Part shown: piece after piece, positions 1 through 12,693 of the stretch
Layout of the letters: the number at the start of each line of letters is the position of its first letter
How positions within the stretch are numbered: position 1 is the first letter of the stretch
Assembly: GCA_038503075.1 (NCBI GenBank)
Contig: JBCAML010000008.1
Coordinates: 1,488,001-1,552,000 of the forward strand
Source: Gyromitra esculenta
Lineage: Eukaryota; Ascomycota; Pezizomycetes; Pezizales; Discinaceae
DNA length: 64,000 nt
Direction of reading: 5' to 3'
Notes under the pieces: generated by a model
Seen by the model: the letters and a program-made list of their open reading frames with translations, nothing else
Databases searched by the model: none
Told to the model about the DNA's origin: nothing
Translations under genes and position numbers: made by a program

Positions 1-3000
1 GCACAAAGCCTGTTGGGACAGCACATACCTACTTGCTCCCAGGCATATGAACCGGAAAACAGGAGTGTGTGGCTATATATGCTACGGGAGTGGCTTTTTA
101 TAACACGCAGCCTGAGAATGATATCGTAGCATACAAACCCCCCCCGTTTTCCAATCCATGTGCCTGAGAACGAGTACAGAAGACAGTGTCTAGGTGAGAA
201 CTGCGCCCAGAAAACAGGGATCCAAGAACAGGGTTTCTGTGGTTGGTTTAAGATAGGATCTATCTTGACACGCTGTTACTCAAGTGTTGTGTGTCAATTG
301 TCCCGATTTATCTGGCCGAAACAGGCCTTTTTGGTACATTTTGAGAGCCAAATCATATTCTCATACATCATCTACCAGCAGAAAAGAAAGCCTGTTCGGT
401 ATAAACGATGAACCCTAATCGTGGCATTCAAATTAATACCTGTTCACATCAACATGTCTCCTTGTGGTCTTAGCGAGCTTTCCCACATGTAGTTACAGTA
501 CAATCGCTGTATAAAAATATAAAAATAGAGATATTTTATATACTTATAGAGTAGACGTCCTTATAGAAAAGACCTAGTACACACAGGGTAGCCTCTGTCG
601 AGACCAGAAATCTAATCATTATAAGGTGAGTATCCTTATACCCCAAATCCATACGAGGCGATTCTGCTGTAGCTACTGATCATGGTGGCTTGGTAAGGAT
701 CAATTTGTCTACATAGTGCCACCGCTACATGTAAGCACATGTACGTATTGAACCGGATAGATTTTATTTTTTGGCTAGTAGGTCCCGGGTCAGGGAGAGG
801 GGCTCCTCTCTGAGAAAACAATCCACCTGTTCACATTATGTGAGATGCAACCGCGTGATTTAGTGGAATAAATTGTTTTAAATTTTTAGACGACTAGAAT
901 AAGTGAGCAACAGTCAGATTCTGAAATTGTGGGGAAAGTGGGAATTTTGTGATGCTGACGCATGCCAGCCGTGATTTCGAGGCTTAGCACTATTTATTCG
1001 ACTAGATCTTGTGATACCTGTTTTGCGGTTCCGAATCCATATAAAGTTTTGCGACCAGACTCAGATGGCTGATTTTAGTCATGTGTGGTGCATTTGTTGA
1101 AGTCTGATATGCGTGTGGGCTTCGCCGGGTTCTGGTGACACAGAGTGCGTATTGCCAAGGAATTCTCGTAGGGGGTACCCCTGTAACATTATTCATCTCC
1201 ATCGCAGTTATCTGGAGTGAGGGTAGGTAGAGCTTTGCAAAAAGGAAACGTCCTAGGAGGAGAAATTCAGATATATAGGACACAGATAATGTTATCATAT
1301 ATATCGTCATCCATCAATTGACCATTTGTTGCTTTTGGCCATCACTTCTGATATGGTTATGCGTGCAACTAGTGTTGTTCAATGATCCCCTAGTCAAGCC
1401 TCATAGCTGCACTGTGTTGCTTGACATGCTTGACAGGTCGCTTTGTTGAGATAGTTGATGATGTCACTAGTGGTTTGAGGTCTTTTCTTTTTCTGGAGGG
1501 TTGGATTATCGATATTTCGAGTCTAATCAATAACTTTCTAATATTGTAAATTCGCGAGCGAAAGACCTCGCGGGCTGTAGAGTAGATATATGAAATTTTG
1601 AGTGGTCGCGTTAAAGTTGTCGGACGCTTCCAAGGAATCCTTTGCGTTTATTCACACCTATGTAGATGCCCATTATATTTTCACCGAAAGTACTATGTAT
1701 CCATTCTTCGAATCGTGCTCAAGCCGGGGCTCGCTGGGTATAGGAACACTTAGTCGACATCAACTAAATGGGGTTCCTGCTGTTGCTTCGTCATGATACT
1801 TCTTAAAGTCCTCGGAATTGCGCCCTTGTCCTAGCCGTGTAGTTATTTCGTGCTATCGTCATTGCAGTTGGTAGATGCGATATTCATAAATATACTAGAT
1901 GAATAGGTTCACACGGGAAACAGCGACCCTTTTGAGCAATGATTGAATGGCACCTGAACAAGCAGCAGCCCGGTTGAGCCGGCAGAGCAGTTACTCGCCC
2001 ACCTTGGCATACTTGACGCCTCCAGGTCCAACGGCTACTCACCATTTTTACCGGTAGGTCAAAGAATTTCTTCCAGCCGAAATATCAGTTGACTCCCGTG
2101 ACCTTGTCCAAACTCAAGTTTAAGTTCAAGCAGGGTTCCCGGCAAAATAGCGCCTTGGCTGACGATGTTCGTGGTGATCCCTCGTCAGCAATGAATATCC
2201 CGAGTTCGTTGCTTGGACAGCCCGACGGCTTCTCGTCGGATCTTACTGGATCATTCGGAGGAGAGTTCGCCAATAACTATCACTTACCACCCAAGGAAAG
2301 TTCACACTGCCAAGTAAGCAAACAATTAAATTTCGGGTTTCTGGTATCGTGATCACTGAAATGGGTCTGCTGCGATGCGTCTCGGTAGTGCACGCTTTTC
2401 AAGATTAAACTTACATGTAGGTACGCATGGTTTGTGCCCCACATTCCTCGTTACAGCAGGACGAGGACCTGGAACTTCTACCGGCGCGTTCCGTGATTTT
2501 CCGCTTGTTCAGTAATTACTTTTTTCACAGTACCAGAGGTTAAATTCAACGTCGAAACATCAAAAGAATTTATCGGTAGAAAGATTCTTCAACCTGAAAC
2601 CCATGATTTCTATCGTATTTTTTGTAATCGCGTTTCATCAGGGGAAATGATTGTAATATGTTGCAGCGTCTGCTTAGGCTTTGTCGTGTTCTCGCTGGTA
2701 CATGAATATCTTTCTCGTGAAACATAAGATTTTGTGTTCTGCGTGGTCACACGCAGCACGGTTTTCCTTCTTTGCAACGAATGAGCTGCCATTGCTTTCT
2801 TTTTGTGGTTGGTTCAGATCTTGATTTATTCCAAAAATCTCCAGACGGGAAGCTCGGACGCAGGGCTTCATGCGCGAAAGAGTCCTATGATTCTAGATGA
2901 GAATCGGGGAACACCTATATAGACGTTATTATGATTATGGTGGCAGTTTCTGAACTGCTACGAAATCGTTCTGGTCGTGTATGCTGTCTTGGCCACCGTA

Positions 3001-3860
3001 TAAACGGATGACTTTGTTTCTCACATAGCTGCCTTGGCGAATGTTTTGTGTGCATGCGTAAGAACCAGAGCCAAAACCACCGAAAGAGATAACGTGTGTA
3101 TATCCGTGACCGGGGATCGATTGGGTGGGCAGACCTGAAAGATCAGCATCATAAGCCGCTCAAGTACCGGCGCCGTTCCTCTCTCGATCCTAAAATGCTC
3201 AATTATCCGGCTCTGCCGCTCGCTTCCGTCTATCATATTTCGAACGATAGATGTGCATACATATATTTGCTACACACATAGTTTTTTTTTTTTTTGCATA
3301 TCCCGGCGACAAGACCTTTTTTTATTCATGGATTTTTGTTTTCTGGGTTGCAATTATCTGACCTCCTTGCATATAATTTCCACCTCGATTACCGCCACTC
3401 GAGGTGCTGTCACTCTGGTCTTTGACTTGGGGAAAGTGAACGAGAATTCTGCAATACACAGAAAATAGATCTCTGCTTGTAGACAGCCCAACTTGCCATA
3501 TGTATCTAAATGCAGTACTGCCTGTCAGTGGTGCAGGTCGAGTGACAGACCAACATTATCATTGCCTGGACCTTGCTGGGCATAAGCCTTGGCCAGGTCT
3601 CGTGCCTTGGTACGGTTACTAGGCGCCGCGCGCGCTCAACTGTATGTAGGTAGGTGTACAGTGGTGCCTGCACAGTTCAGCAACCATCAGCTCCACCACG
3701 TTCATTCATCTCATACACCAAGCCCGCCGCCGTGACCAGGTCTTGAACCCTCGCATCCGACGCATAGAAAGGAAAACTTCTCTCTTTGGATCACACCCCC
3801 CTCAAACAAAACCCCCCATCTGCCTTGAGCCGTGGTTGCCGAACTGGACCTTTCAAGCCC
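1..3860. other. gene-poor left end, no supported gene
   Basis: No reading frame here resembles a family I know, and the open frames are short and mostly lack an ATG. Two copies of the palindrome TACATGTA lie at 726 and 2412. A possible orphan coding fragment around 1949-2352 is listed separately. The unlocated first exon of the downstream sugar transporter should lie in the last few hundred bases, where the + strand turns C/T-rich as fungal promoters and leaders often do. Confidence 0.5.
1949..2352 (+). other. possible orphan coding fragment
   Basis: An ATG at 1949 opens a frame of about 36 codons (starts MAPEQAAARL, contains SYSPTLAYLTPPGPT) that stops at a TAG overlapping a GTAGGT. In another frame a second open stretch from about 2089 (LTPVTLSKLKFKFKQGS) runs to 2352. 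Composition and codon choice look more coding-like than the surroundings. I could not join the two with a splice pair of normal length, and I recognise no domain. It may be a short orphan gene, a decayed gene, or chance. Confidence 0.2.
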
Positions 3861-3865
3861 TGAAG

Positions 3866-6153
3866 AAGACGGCTGTTCTCCAGCCCAAACACCTTCACCA
3901 TTCCTTCCACATCATCTCTCACTAACCGTCCAGTTCACATCCCCCTTCGAAACTTAGCCTTTTTCTCGTCAGCGTCAGCGGATAGTGACCGCCAACACTC
4001 GGAATCCCTTCTTTCTCGGCCAGCTCACGATAGCTCTCACCACGGCCACCCCTCTAATTCGAGGTCGTCCGTCGATTCGGCGGGCTCAGACGACTTCTCC
4101 TGGAGTGATACCGGTGACTTAGCCGAGCAGCTAACAGATCAAGAAGCCTCTCTAACAAGCAAACACCATCGCTCTGGCTCGGGGTCCTCTCACCACCGAC
4201 ATCGTGCAAAGGAGACAGTAATTCACATACCAACCCCATCCCCTAGAGCTCCATCTAGAGCTGAGCAAATAATCGCTTCCATCATGTCGGGGGGACGAAA
4301 TGGGACGTCGATTCACGGATTGACGGGGAAACCCTTACTGTTTGTCTACTTAATCTTGTTGAGTCCGAATTAATTACTCAGCTAATATCTGGAAGGTATT
4401 TTACGAGTGTTTTTGTAAGCTTAGGTGTATTTTTGTTTGGTTATGATCAAGGTGTAATGTCAGGCATTATAACGTATGAAAGCTATCCTCGTATCTGTAA
4501 TGTCTAGTACTGATATTAACCCACAGTGGACCATATTTCAATGCTTACTTCGACCAACCAACTCGAGCTCAAATTGGTACTATGGTAGCTATTTTGGAAA
4601 TTGGTGCATTTTTTTCTTCGCTTGTGGTTGGTCGATTAGGAGATGTATACGGACGACGAAAAGTTATTCTCTGGGGAGCTGTCATCTTCGTCACTGGAGG
4701 AGCATTGCAAACCTTTTCGACTGGCATGGGGATACTGATGTTGGGCCGTATTATTGCTGGCGTTGGTGTTGGCGCCTTGTCGACTATCGTGCCTGTCTAC
4801 CAATCTGAAATATCGCCTTCGCACAACCGAGGACAGCTTGCTTGCATCGAATTCACGGGTAATATTATCGGATATGCGTCCAGTGTCTGGGTCGATTACG
4901 GTTGCACATACATTAAAAGTGACATGTCATGGCGACTACCGTTATCAATGCAGTGTATGATGGGTGCACTCCTCGCAGTTGGTTCTCTGATCATCTCTGA
5001 ATCTCCTAGATGGCTTTTGGATAACGACCATGATGAGGAAGGTATGGTAGTGTTGGCCAACCTTTATGGAGGGGGGGATGTCCACAACGAACGTGCTAGG
5101 ACCGAGTTCCGCGAAATTAAGGAGAATGTCATAATGATACGTCAAGAAGGTGAAAGAACATATTCAGAAATGTGGTCACGATACAAGCGACGGCTCTTGA
5201 TTGCTATGTCGTCCCAGGCATTCGCCCAATTGAATGGCATTAACGTCATCTCTTACTATGCTCCTTTGGTTTTCGAACAGGCCGGCTGGGTTGGCCGTGA
5301 AGCCATTTTGATGACCGGAATTAATGGCCTTGTATACGTTGCTAGTACAATTCCTCCGTAAATTACCCCCCTTTTTCAATGTTTTAAATCGAGTAGCATG
5401 GCGCTGATATTAATTGTAGATGGTTTCTTATGGACAAATGGGGTCGTCGTCCGATTCTGTTGTCAGGTGCAGTTGGCATGTGTCTTGCACTTTCATCGAT
5501 CTCGTACTTCATCTATATCGACGTGCACTTTACCCCACGGATGGTTGTTATCTTCGTTATTATTTATAATGCGTTTTTCGGATACTCATGGGGACCCGTC
5601 CCATGGTTGTACCCCCCAGAGATCATGCCCCTGAGTATCAGGGCTAAAGGAGCTTCCCTTTCGACAGCAACAAATTGGGCGTTCAACTGGCTAGTCGGAG
5701 AAATGACGCCGATTCTACAGGACTGGATCAAATGGCGACTTTACCTTGTTCACGCTTTCTTCTGTGCTGTCAGTTTTGTGCTTGGTATGTATCATCTGTG
5801 ATTACCCCCATCTTTTACTGTGCAGTGGCTAATATATATGCGTTATAGTATGGTTCGTTTATCCCGAGACCAAAGGTATTCAGCTTGAAGAGATGGATAG
5901 CATATTTGGGGACCAAACCGTTGTCGCAACACCAGCAACAGCTCGACAGTCGCTGCTTCATCCAAGCCGTACCGGAAGCCCCGTACCTTCACTCGACATT
6001 GGTCGCTCTGATGGAAAGCGCTCACCCTCACCAGCGTTCCGTAAAAAGGAGGGAGCGGGATGGGGGGCCTGGGCCAAGAGAATTTTTAGCGGAAAGACGG
6101 AAAACGAATCAGGAGGAAATTATAGACGACTCGATGAGGGAGATGAGGTTTAA
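3866..6153 (+). CDS. MFS sugar transporter (5' exon not located)
   Basis: This is a proton-coupled or facilitative hexose-type permease of the major facilitator superfamily, expected in the plasma membrane. Exons end/start at 4339/4396, 4473/4527, 5357/5420 and 5784/5849. Family marks are GYDQGVMSG in helix 1, GDVYGRRK between helices 2 and 3, SESPRWLL after helix 6, QLNGINVISYYAP in helix 7, KWGRRPILL between 8 and 9, and YPETKG after helix 12, so all 12 helices are present. From the ATG at 4284 the protein is 544 residues. However, the frame stays open upstream to 3864 and reads FTIPSTSSL, NRPVHIPLRNLAFFS and DDFSWSDTGDLAEQ, which I recall as the long cytosolic N-terminus of fungal relatives. 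I therefore take 3866 as the earliest supported coding base, after an AG acceptor; the start exon is missing from this model. The substrate cannot be read from sequence. Confidence 0.85.
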
Positions 6154-7358
6154 GGTGGTTGAAGTTTTTTTGTATTGAGTTTTTTCCTTATTGCATATTG
6201 GTATTGGGATCGTCGCAACATCCTTGGGCTTCGTAGCGGGGATTTGTGTACACGTTTTTACTATGATATTCGGGATCTTTGGTGATGGCTATTGGTTGAA
6301 TGTGTGCCACCAATAAGCACGGACTCTGTTGTATTTTTTATTTCTTTATTCTTTCTTTTTCCCATTTCTTTTCTTTTTCTGTTAAACGTCCAGGAGTAAG
6401 TATAGAGGATTCTGTGGAAAAAAAAGTAGAACAAAAGTACTTGTACTTGTTTCTATTTCCTTTTTTTTCTCATTTTTTCCCTGCTTTGAGGGATTTTGAT
6501 ATAGAGTCTAGCTTTGTGGTGGGCCGGCGGCGGAGGTGCTTTTTTCTATGTGTGTTCTTGGGGATCGGGGGTGGAAGTTCTGTTTGTTTTTCCGGTACTT
6601 TATTAATCGCTTCAAACCAAAAATCCCGAGATGTGATATCTCATTCAATCCTATAAACGAGATGAGTGCATGTGAAGCTTTAGATTAAGTACGTAGAGTA
6701 AGTGTATTGTGTAGCGTTGGTGATTATGAAGATTATTTCATCCCATCAATGGGTGGAATACAGTGCTCTAGATCTGTTTATGCCAACGGTTCTGCACAAA
6801 GCTGGGGGAAAGATCGCTGACATCGTGAGAAGGCTCCTATAGGCTCCTATTGCTTCTCCTAGCCAAGCCGGCAGCGAGCCGAGTACGTAAGGGAGGAAGG
6901 GCAGGGAAATTAAAGTTACGGTAAAGCAAGTAACAAGCGCCCAGACTTGCGCCATGAGCCCTAACAGCCGAAGGTGCAACAGGTGAACCTCATCCAAAGT
7001 CCGAGCTCCCGCAGCTTCCCCACGATATCCCTTCCCGCCACGAGACACACATCACCCACCACCCCTCCTCCACCACCCCTCCCTGTCATTCGTTTGTTAT
7101 TCGCGGAATAACTTACGCGAGTCCTATCTCTTGAATCTATCGTTGTCGTTGTTGTTTTTGCGATGAGCGTGATAACGAATATGCTCTTCGAGCTGTTAAG
7201 TGAGTGTCTCTTCCATCCCTGGTTAAAATAAAAATAAAATAAAAACCGTGGCCAGAGAATAGTCCTCATCCGGCTAACCTGTGATTTAAAACTACGAAAT
7301 AGAGCGAGAAGCAGAAGACCCGGATACAGATGGTATATTTCTTATCAGTGACGTGGAG
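6154..7358. other. intergenic: transporter 3' end to exchanger 5' region
   Basis: The first part is T-rich and probably the transporter's 3' untranslated region. At 7162 an ATG starts a 12-codon frame ending at a perfect donor (GTGAGT). Joined to an acceptor at 7329 it would add a short N-terminus (MSVITNMLFELLNGIFLISDVE) in frame with the downstream Na+/H+ exchanger. This is a candidate first exon only. A tandem copy of TAGGCTCCTAT sits at about 6840. Confidence 0.35.
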
Positions 7359-9507
7359 ATGAAGTCAAGGCTAACGAGGTCGAAACGCGTTACAGGTCCA
7401 ACGGATCCTGGTGAATCGGAAATTGTGTCCTCGTGGGCGCTGTTTATTCAGGTTACGTTGTTGATTTTGGCGCTGTTTTGTAGTTACTACTTGCAGTTGA
7501 AGAAGATACAGGCGGTGCATGAAACGGTTGTTTCGATATTTGCTGGTACGACATTTCTCTACGGGTGTCTTTTTGGTACTAGGGCGTGGGATGGAGGGAG
7601 AGGGACTACAAGGACGGTAGAGGAGAAATTTAGGGGATTGGAAATAGGATCATCGTGAATGTTGGGGGCTAATGTGATGTGTGGTAGGTATGTTTGTGGG
7701 CCTGATAATCAGAGTTACTCCTGGAGAGTACATTCAAAACAAGGTCAAGTTCGACTACCAGATATTCTTCAACGTTCTGCTACCTCCAATTATTCTCAAT
7801 TCTGGATACGAACTGCACCAGGCGAATTTTTTCCGGAACATAGGGTCGATTTTGACTTTTGCATTTGCTGGGACGTTCATTTCGGCAGTGGTTCTTGGTA
7901 TTATACTTTTCATCTGGTCTTGGGGCCCTCTTGAATCTCTCGAGATCTCATTTGTCGAAGCTATTGGAGTTGGCGCAACTCTGTCCGCTACGGATCCGGT
8001 TACTATTCTTGCTATTTTCAATACCTATCAAGTTGATCCGAAGCTCTATACTGTGATTTTCGGTGAAAGTATTCTTAACGATGCTGTGGCTATTGTTATG
8101 TTCGAGACTGCTCAGCGTTTCCATGGCCACGGACCGGCGAGCATCGGCAGCTTGTTTAAGGGTATCGGCATCTTTTTCCTCGTCTTTACGGTGAGTTTGT
8201 TGATTGGAGTGTTTATCGGTATTGGGACGGCGCTGCTGTTGAAACACACATATATTCGGAGATTCCCGAAGATTGAAAGTTGCATTATTCTTCTCGTAGC
8301 CTATGCTTCTTATCTTTTCTCGAATGGATGCCACATGTCCGGTAGGTATTCCCTGTGGTAGAAGAAATCCACGAATGTTGGCTTCCAGCAAATAAATACT
8401 TACACTTTTACCTATAAAATAGGAATCGTATCATTGCTATTTTGCGGCATCACACTAAAACATTACGCCTACTACAACATGTCCCGGCGAACCCAACTCA
8501 CGACCAAATACCTCTTTCAAGTCCTCGCCCAGCTCTCTGAGAATTTCATCTTCATCTACCTTGGTCTCTCCCTCTTCACCGAAACCCAGCTCGTCTTCCG
8601 CCCCCTCTTCATCCTCGTCACCACCCTCGGCATTTGTGTCGCCCGCTGGGCCGCCGTATTCCCGCTATCAAAACTCATCAACTTCGTCATCCGCAGACGC
8701 GCTCAAGCACGAGGCCACACCGTAGCCGACGAGCTCCCACACAGCTACCAAGCCATGCTCTTCTGGGCGGGACTTCGCGGAGCAGTCGGCGTAGCACTCG
8801 CAGCGGGCATCACTGGCGAAAACGGCAACTCTCTACGCGCGACGGTACTAGTCGTAGTAGTACTGACAGTGATCGTCTTCGGCGGCACGACAGCACGCAT
8901 GTTGGAGATCCTGGGGATTCGTACTGGCGTCGTGGAAGAAATCGACAGCGACGACGAATTCGATATTGAGAACGTGGGCGCATACTTCAAGAATGCCCGC
9001 GGCGGGATGGGTCCTGCATCAGTACCGTTATCCGCTGTCGAGGGGAGTGTCTATGCCAGTGGCCAACGGGGCACTAGTCCAGACTCCAGAGACAGACCCC
9101 ATAGTGTCGCGAGTCTAGGACGCAGAAATAGTGGACGGAAATTTTCACAGCGGGAGCCAGAGCTACTGCGGACGGAATCTAATGATAGCGATGCCGAGAG
9201 CGATATCAGCGATTTACCGCCTATGACGCCGGCTAATCTAAGGGCAGCGCAGCGAACGTCGATTAGAGACGACGCTGGTAATGGTGAAGGAAGCTCCAGT
9301 CAGCAGCCGCCTGCAGCCGCATCAACTGGATTAACAGCGGGAGGAGCTTTTGGTTCATTGACGGGCATCTTTAGCGGTACATCGGATGACCAGGCAGAGT
9401 GGTTTAGGAAGTTGGATGAAGGGTATATAAAACCGACATTGTTACTGGATCCTGGAAAAGGAACGCATAATGGATCGGGTAATGGATTTGGGAGAGGCGG
9501 GGTATAA
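7359..9507 (+). CDS. NHX1: endosomal/vacuolar Na+/H+ exchanger (NHX1/NHE type)
   Basis: A monovalent cation/proton antiporter (CPA1) that moves Na+ or K+ into endosomes and vacuole in exchange for protons, important for luminal pH and trafficking. Exons are 7359-7545, 7688-8341 and 8423-9507, giving 641 residues from the first ATG in the exon. The frame remains open upstream to 7330, so an extra first exon is likely. Visible family features are HETVVSIFAGMFVGL, the amiloride-site motif FFNVLLPPII, the transport-core SATDPVT and GESILNDAVAIVMFE, and a late ARWAAVFPLSKLIN and FWAGLRGAVGVALA. The last 160 or so residues are a hydrophilic Ser/Asp-rich cytosolic tail with SDDEFDIEN. It converges with the aldo-keto reductase gene downstream. 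Confidence 0.9.
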
Positions 9508-9894
9508 GAATTGGCGGATATGAAAATATTATTGGATTAGGGGGTTGGTACGCTGAAACAGGAAAATTGTATGCTTTTAGTGTTTCTTGTTTATAAGTTT
9601 TAGGCGCTCTATCTTTTTCTGGAAAAAAGTCTTAGCTACATGTAGGTTTCTTATGACTTGTCTTTTTGATTGGATTACTTTTTTTGTTCAAGTTTGCTTA
9701 GGCATCATCGATTTTCACTCGTGTTTTGAGTTTGGTTGGGCGGTGTAATGATAGATGGACCTTGGCATGGAATGGACCATTTTTAACACCTTAGGTGCTT
9801 TGAAGCACGTTCTTGTCGTTTACTGTATTCTGTACTAAGAAGTTATGCGCATATATCACGAAAACATTGCACTCATAATTGCTTAAACACGAAT
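9508..9894. other. convergent intergenic region
   Basis: This is the 3'-to-3' spacer between the Na+/H+ exchanger and the aldo-keto reductase. It is T-rich and presumably holds both poly(A) regions. One TACATGTA palindrome lies at 9637-9644. I see no gene. Confidence 0.6.
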
Positions 9895-10841
9895 CTACTT
9901 CTCGCCATAATCTGACTCCCAAAAGAGCCTATGATGCTCCGTCGCCCCATCCTTCGTAACTTCCTCAATATTCTTCGCGCCAAGTTCGAAATCTAGCCCC
10001 AGAAACTCCATCTGCCTCTCCTTTTTCGAGGATGTAGTAATCGCTACATGTCCCTGCTCCACCAACCACCTGAGCAGCACCTGTGCCGGTGTCCTTCCCA
10101 GTTCTTTAGCGATCCGATTCACGGTGCTTGCAACCGGCCCACTCTCAAACTTTCGGATTGGAGCAAGAGGTGAATACCCCGCGAGTACGATATCATGCTC
10201 TTTGCAGACCGAGAGGAGTTCTGGGTCTGTACAGTAGGGGTTAAGTTCGATCTGGTTGAGCGTGGGTTTGATGGTTGCGGAAGAGAGGAGTGACTTTATT
10301 TGTGTAGCGTTGAAGTTAGAGACACCGATGGAGGTTGCGAGACCAATTTTCTGAAGTCTTTCGAGCGCGCTCCAGGCCTCAGGGATTGTGGTGCCGTGGG
10401 ACGAGGGTGTGAAGAAGGGGGCATGGATTAGGTATAGGTCTACGTGTGAGATTTGGAGCTTTCTGAGGGATTCTTTGAGGCCTGATTCGGGGTCTTTGAT
10501 TGTTCTGAGGAGCTGGTTTAATGTTAGTGCTGTTAGTGCTGTTATCTGATTTTGTCTAGTTTTTTGTTTGTAGGGGGATTTACTTTGGTGGTGATGAATA
10601 GTTCTTCTCTGGGGATGCCAGATTCTTTGATAGCTACGCCAACTTCTGGCTCTGTTCCGTAAATTTCTGCACAGTCTAGATGACGGTAACCAGCTGCAAT
10701 GGCACTCTTAATGGATTCGATCAGGGTGCGGTTTAGTGGCTCGCTCTCGGATTTGTACCAGGCTGTTCCGGTGCCGAAACCGACAGCAGGGATGAGCTTC
10801 CCTGTGGCAAGCTTGATGGAGGGGATTGTAGCTGCAGCCAT
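9895..10841 (-). CDS. aldo-keto reductase, YDL124W-like
   Basis: A NADPH-dependent (alpha/beta)8-barrel reductase of carbonyl compounds. Two exons, 10841-10584 and 10512-9895, with a 71-bp intron carrying two CTAAC motifs, give 291 residues. The catalytic tetrad is visible: Asp and Tyr in LDCAEIYGTE, Lys in FITTK at the end of exon 1, and His in DLYLIHAPF. Also present are GVSNFNATQI, NQIELNPYC, GYSPLAP and the cofactor-binding TSSKKERQMEF near the end. FGTGTAWYK at the start resembles the yeast alpha-keto amide reductase YDL124W rather than the xylose reductases. The cytosolic substrate is unknown. It shares an upstream region with IMP3. Confidence 0.88.
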
Positions 10842-11741
10842 TGGGTGTGATGGAATTGAGATATGGGAGGATGCTTGGTTGAATTGGTTGGTGATTATGA
10901 TGGAGAGAGCAGTGGGCAGTATATATATGTATTTGTTTATACGGTTCTGTAGTATACGGGGGAGGAGGAGGAGGAGGAGGAGGGCAGGTGATAGCCGGAA
11001 GTCAGATTCCGATGATGCAATAGGGGGGAAGAGAGAGGTATCGGAGAAGGAGTTGCCGGTGCTTTAGTAGCACCGTTATTCCCGGAATTGTAATGCTTAG
11101 GTACATGGCATTGTGTATATAGTAGTAGAGTCTGTACCGGTAATCCGGTTGCGGTTACTGGCGGTAGTACCGAATTGTGTTTTGGTTTCTTGATTTCTCA
11201 GCAACGCAACTTCTTTGTCGGCCGGAGAGAATACCGAGGGACACGAGAGGGTAATTGTTTATCCGTGTGCCTTAGGTACATTTCCAATTCTTTTGACGAT
11301 GGGGTCTTCTGCTTAGATTATGGGATCTGGGTCAATTGTCATGATTACAGGAGGGAAGGAAAGGGTACAATTGCAATCACCTAGACTGAATTGTTTAGAC
11401 GGGAGAGGAGAGGAAATATAGCAATGGAATAGTGGAACAATTGCTTTCTATTTTCTATATCGTAAGTTACAAGGCCTCAACCCAATTGATCTCCCCTACT
11501 GATTATCTATAAAACGCAACTGATATCGGGACCCAGAAAGGCAGGGTGAGGCTCCCCGGGAAGAATCCGGATCCGATTTTGATTTTTGCGGGGGATTGGC
11601 GCGCACGGACCACGTGTTCTGATATCCAAATTTTTACTTTTTGAGCCTCACGTTGTTCCGACCTCACTCTGCCCAACCAATATTCTCCCTCCAGCTCAGC
11701 ATCGCCCCCAGCTCGAACAACACACCCCGACAGCAGCAGCA
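10842..11741. promoter_or_regulatory. shared divergent upstream region of the reductase and IMP3
   Basis: About 900 bp separate the two start codons of oppositely oriented genes, so both promoters must lie here. It contains a perfect GGA microsatellite at about 10960-10983. No further gene is seen. Confidence 0.5.
10960..10983. repeat. (GGA)n microsatellite
   Basis: About eight uninterrupted GGA triplets follow a short G run. It sits roughly 120 bp upstream of the aldo-keto reductase start. Confidence 0.95.
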
Positions 11742-12693
11742 ATGGTCAGAAAACTCAAGCACCATGAACAAAAGTCCGTCCTCCCCCCCTCCCCCACACA
11801 CTCTCTAGCGACCCCCCCCCGCCTAACTATAATTCCAAACAACTAGGCTTCTCCGGAAGGTAGACTTTCTTGAATGGAAGTCAGATCAAGGCCACCGTGA
11901 ACACGATGTGATGCGGCGCTACCACATTCAAGACCCGCAGACCTACCACAAGTACAACAAAGTATGCGGATCGATCCGAAACCTGGCTCACCGCCTGGCG
12001 CTGTTGGACCCGCAGGATCCCGTCCGGCGAAAACACGAGGAGCTGCTGCTAGAGAAGCTGCACGCCATGGGCATCCTCACCCAGAAAACGAAGATGAGCG
12101 ATGTGGAGAATAAAGTCACCGTCACCGCTTTCTGTCGGAGGAGGTTGCCTATCATCATGACGAGGCTGAAGATGTGCGAGAATGTGCCAGCGGTATGTAA
12201 ACTGTTGTATGTGTGTGTTTATGCGTGGCGTTTCAATGGGCTTAGTAACAGCCGCACCAACAACAAAACTGGAAACACTGAGTGACCAGCTAGCTAGTTG
12301 GTGTGCTGGAGAGAGAGCAACCCGTAGAGGACCCCCTTAGCTGACGCCAGGTGTATACCAAACGTAGGCTGTCAAGTTCATCGAGCAGGGACATGTTCGT
12401 GTCGGCCCAGAAGTCATCACTGATCCTGCGTACCTCGTTACAAGGTATGTGATCGTGTTTCGAGAGATTTTTATTTATTTTCGTTTTTTTAGTTTTTAGT
12501 TCTGTCCACTGTAGCACAAACATTCAGCTTCTGTTGCATCGCTGCATTGCATATGGGTTTCGCCGGTGGGCGCTAATTTATTACCCGAATTAGAAACATG
12601 GAAGACTTCGTCACTTGGGTCGACTCCTCCAAGATCAAGCGAAACATTATGAAATACCGAAACGAGGTCGATGACTTCGATCTTCTGTCATGA
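11742..12693 (+). CDS. IMP3: U3 snoRNP protein Imp3
   Basis: A component of the small-subunit processome that helps U3 snoRNA pair with pre-rRNA during early 18S processing in the nucleolus. Four exons (11742-11773, 11847-12192, 12368-12444, 12594-12693) encode 184 residues, matching the usual length of about 183. The protein starts [13 protein letters not shown] and has VDFLEW, the [13 protein letters not shown] stretch, CRRRLPIIM, the S4 RNA-binding segment [14 protein letters not shown], and [15 protein letters not shown]. It ends with the acidic [12 protein letters not shown]. The first intron has an atypical donor (GTCCGT), but the join is required to restore HEQKLLRKVDF. Identification is very secure. 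Confidence 0.97.

Noticed and set aside
160..411. 83-codon open frame near the left end
   Set aside because: It begins with GTG, not ATG, and has no coding features.
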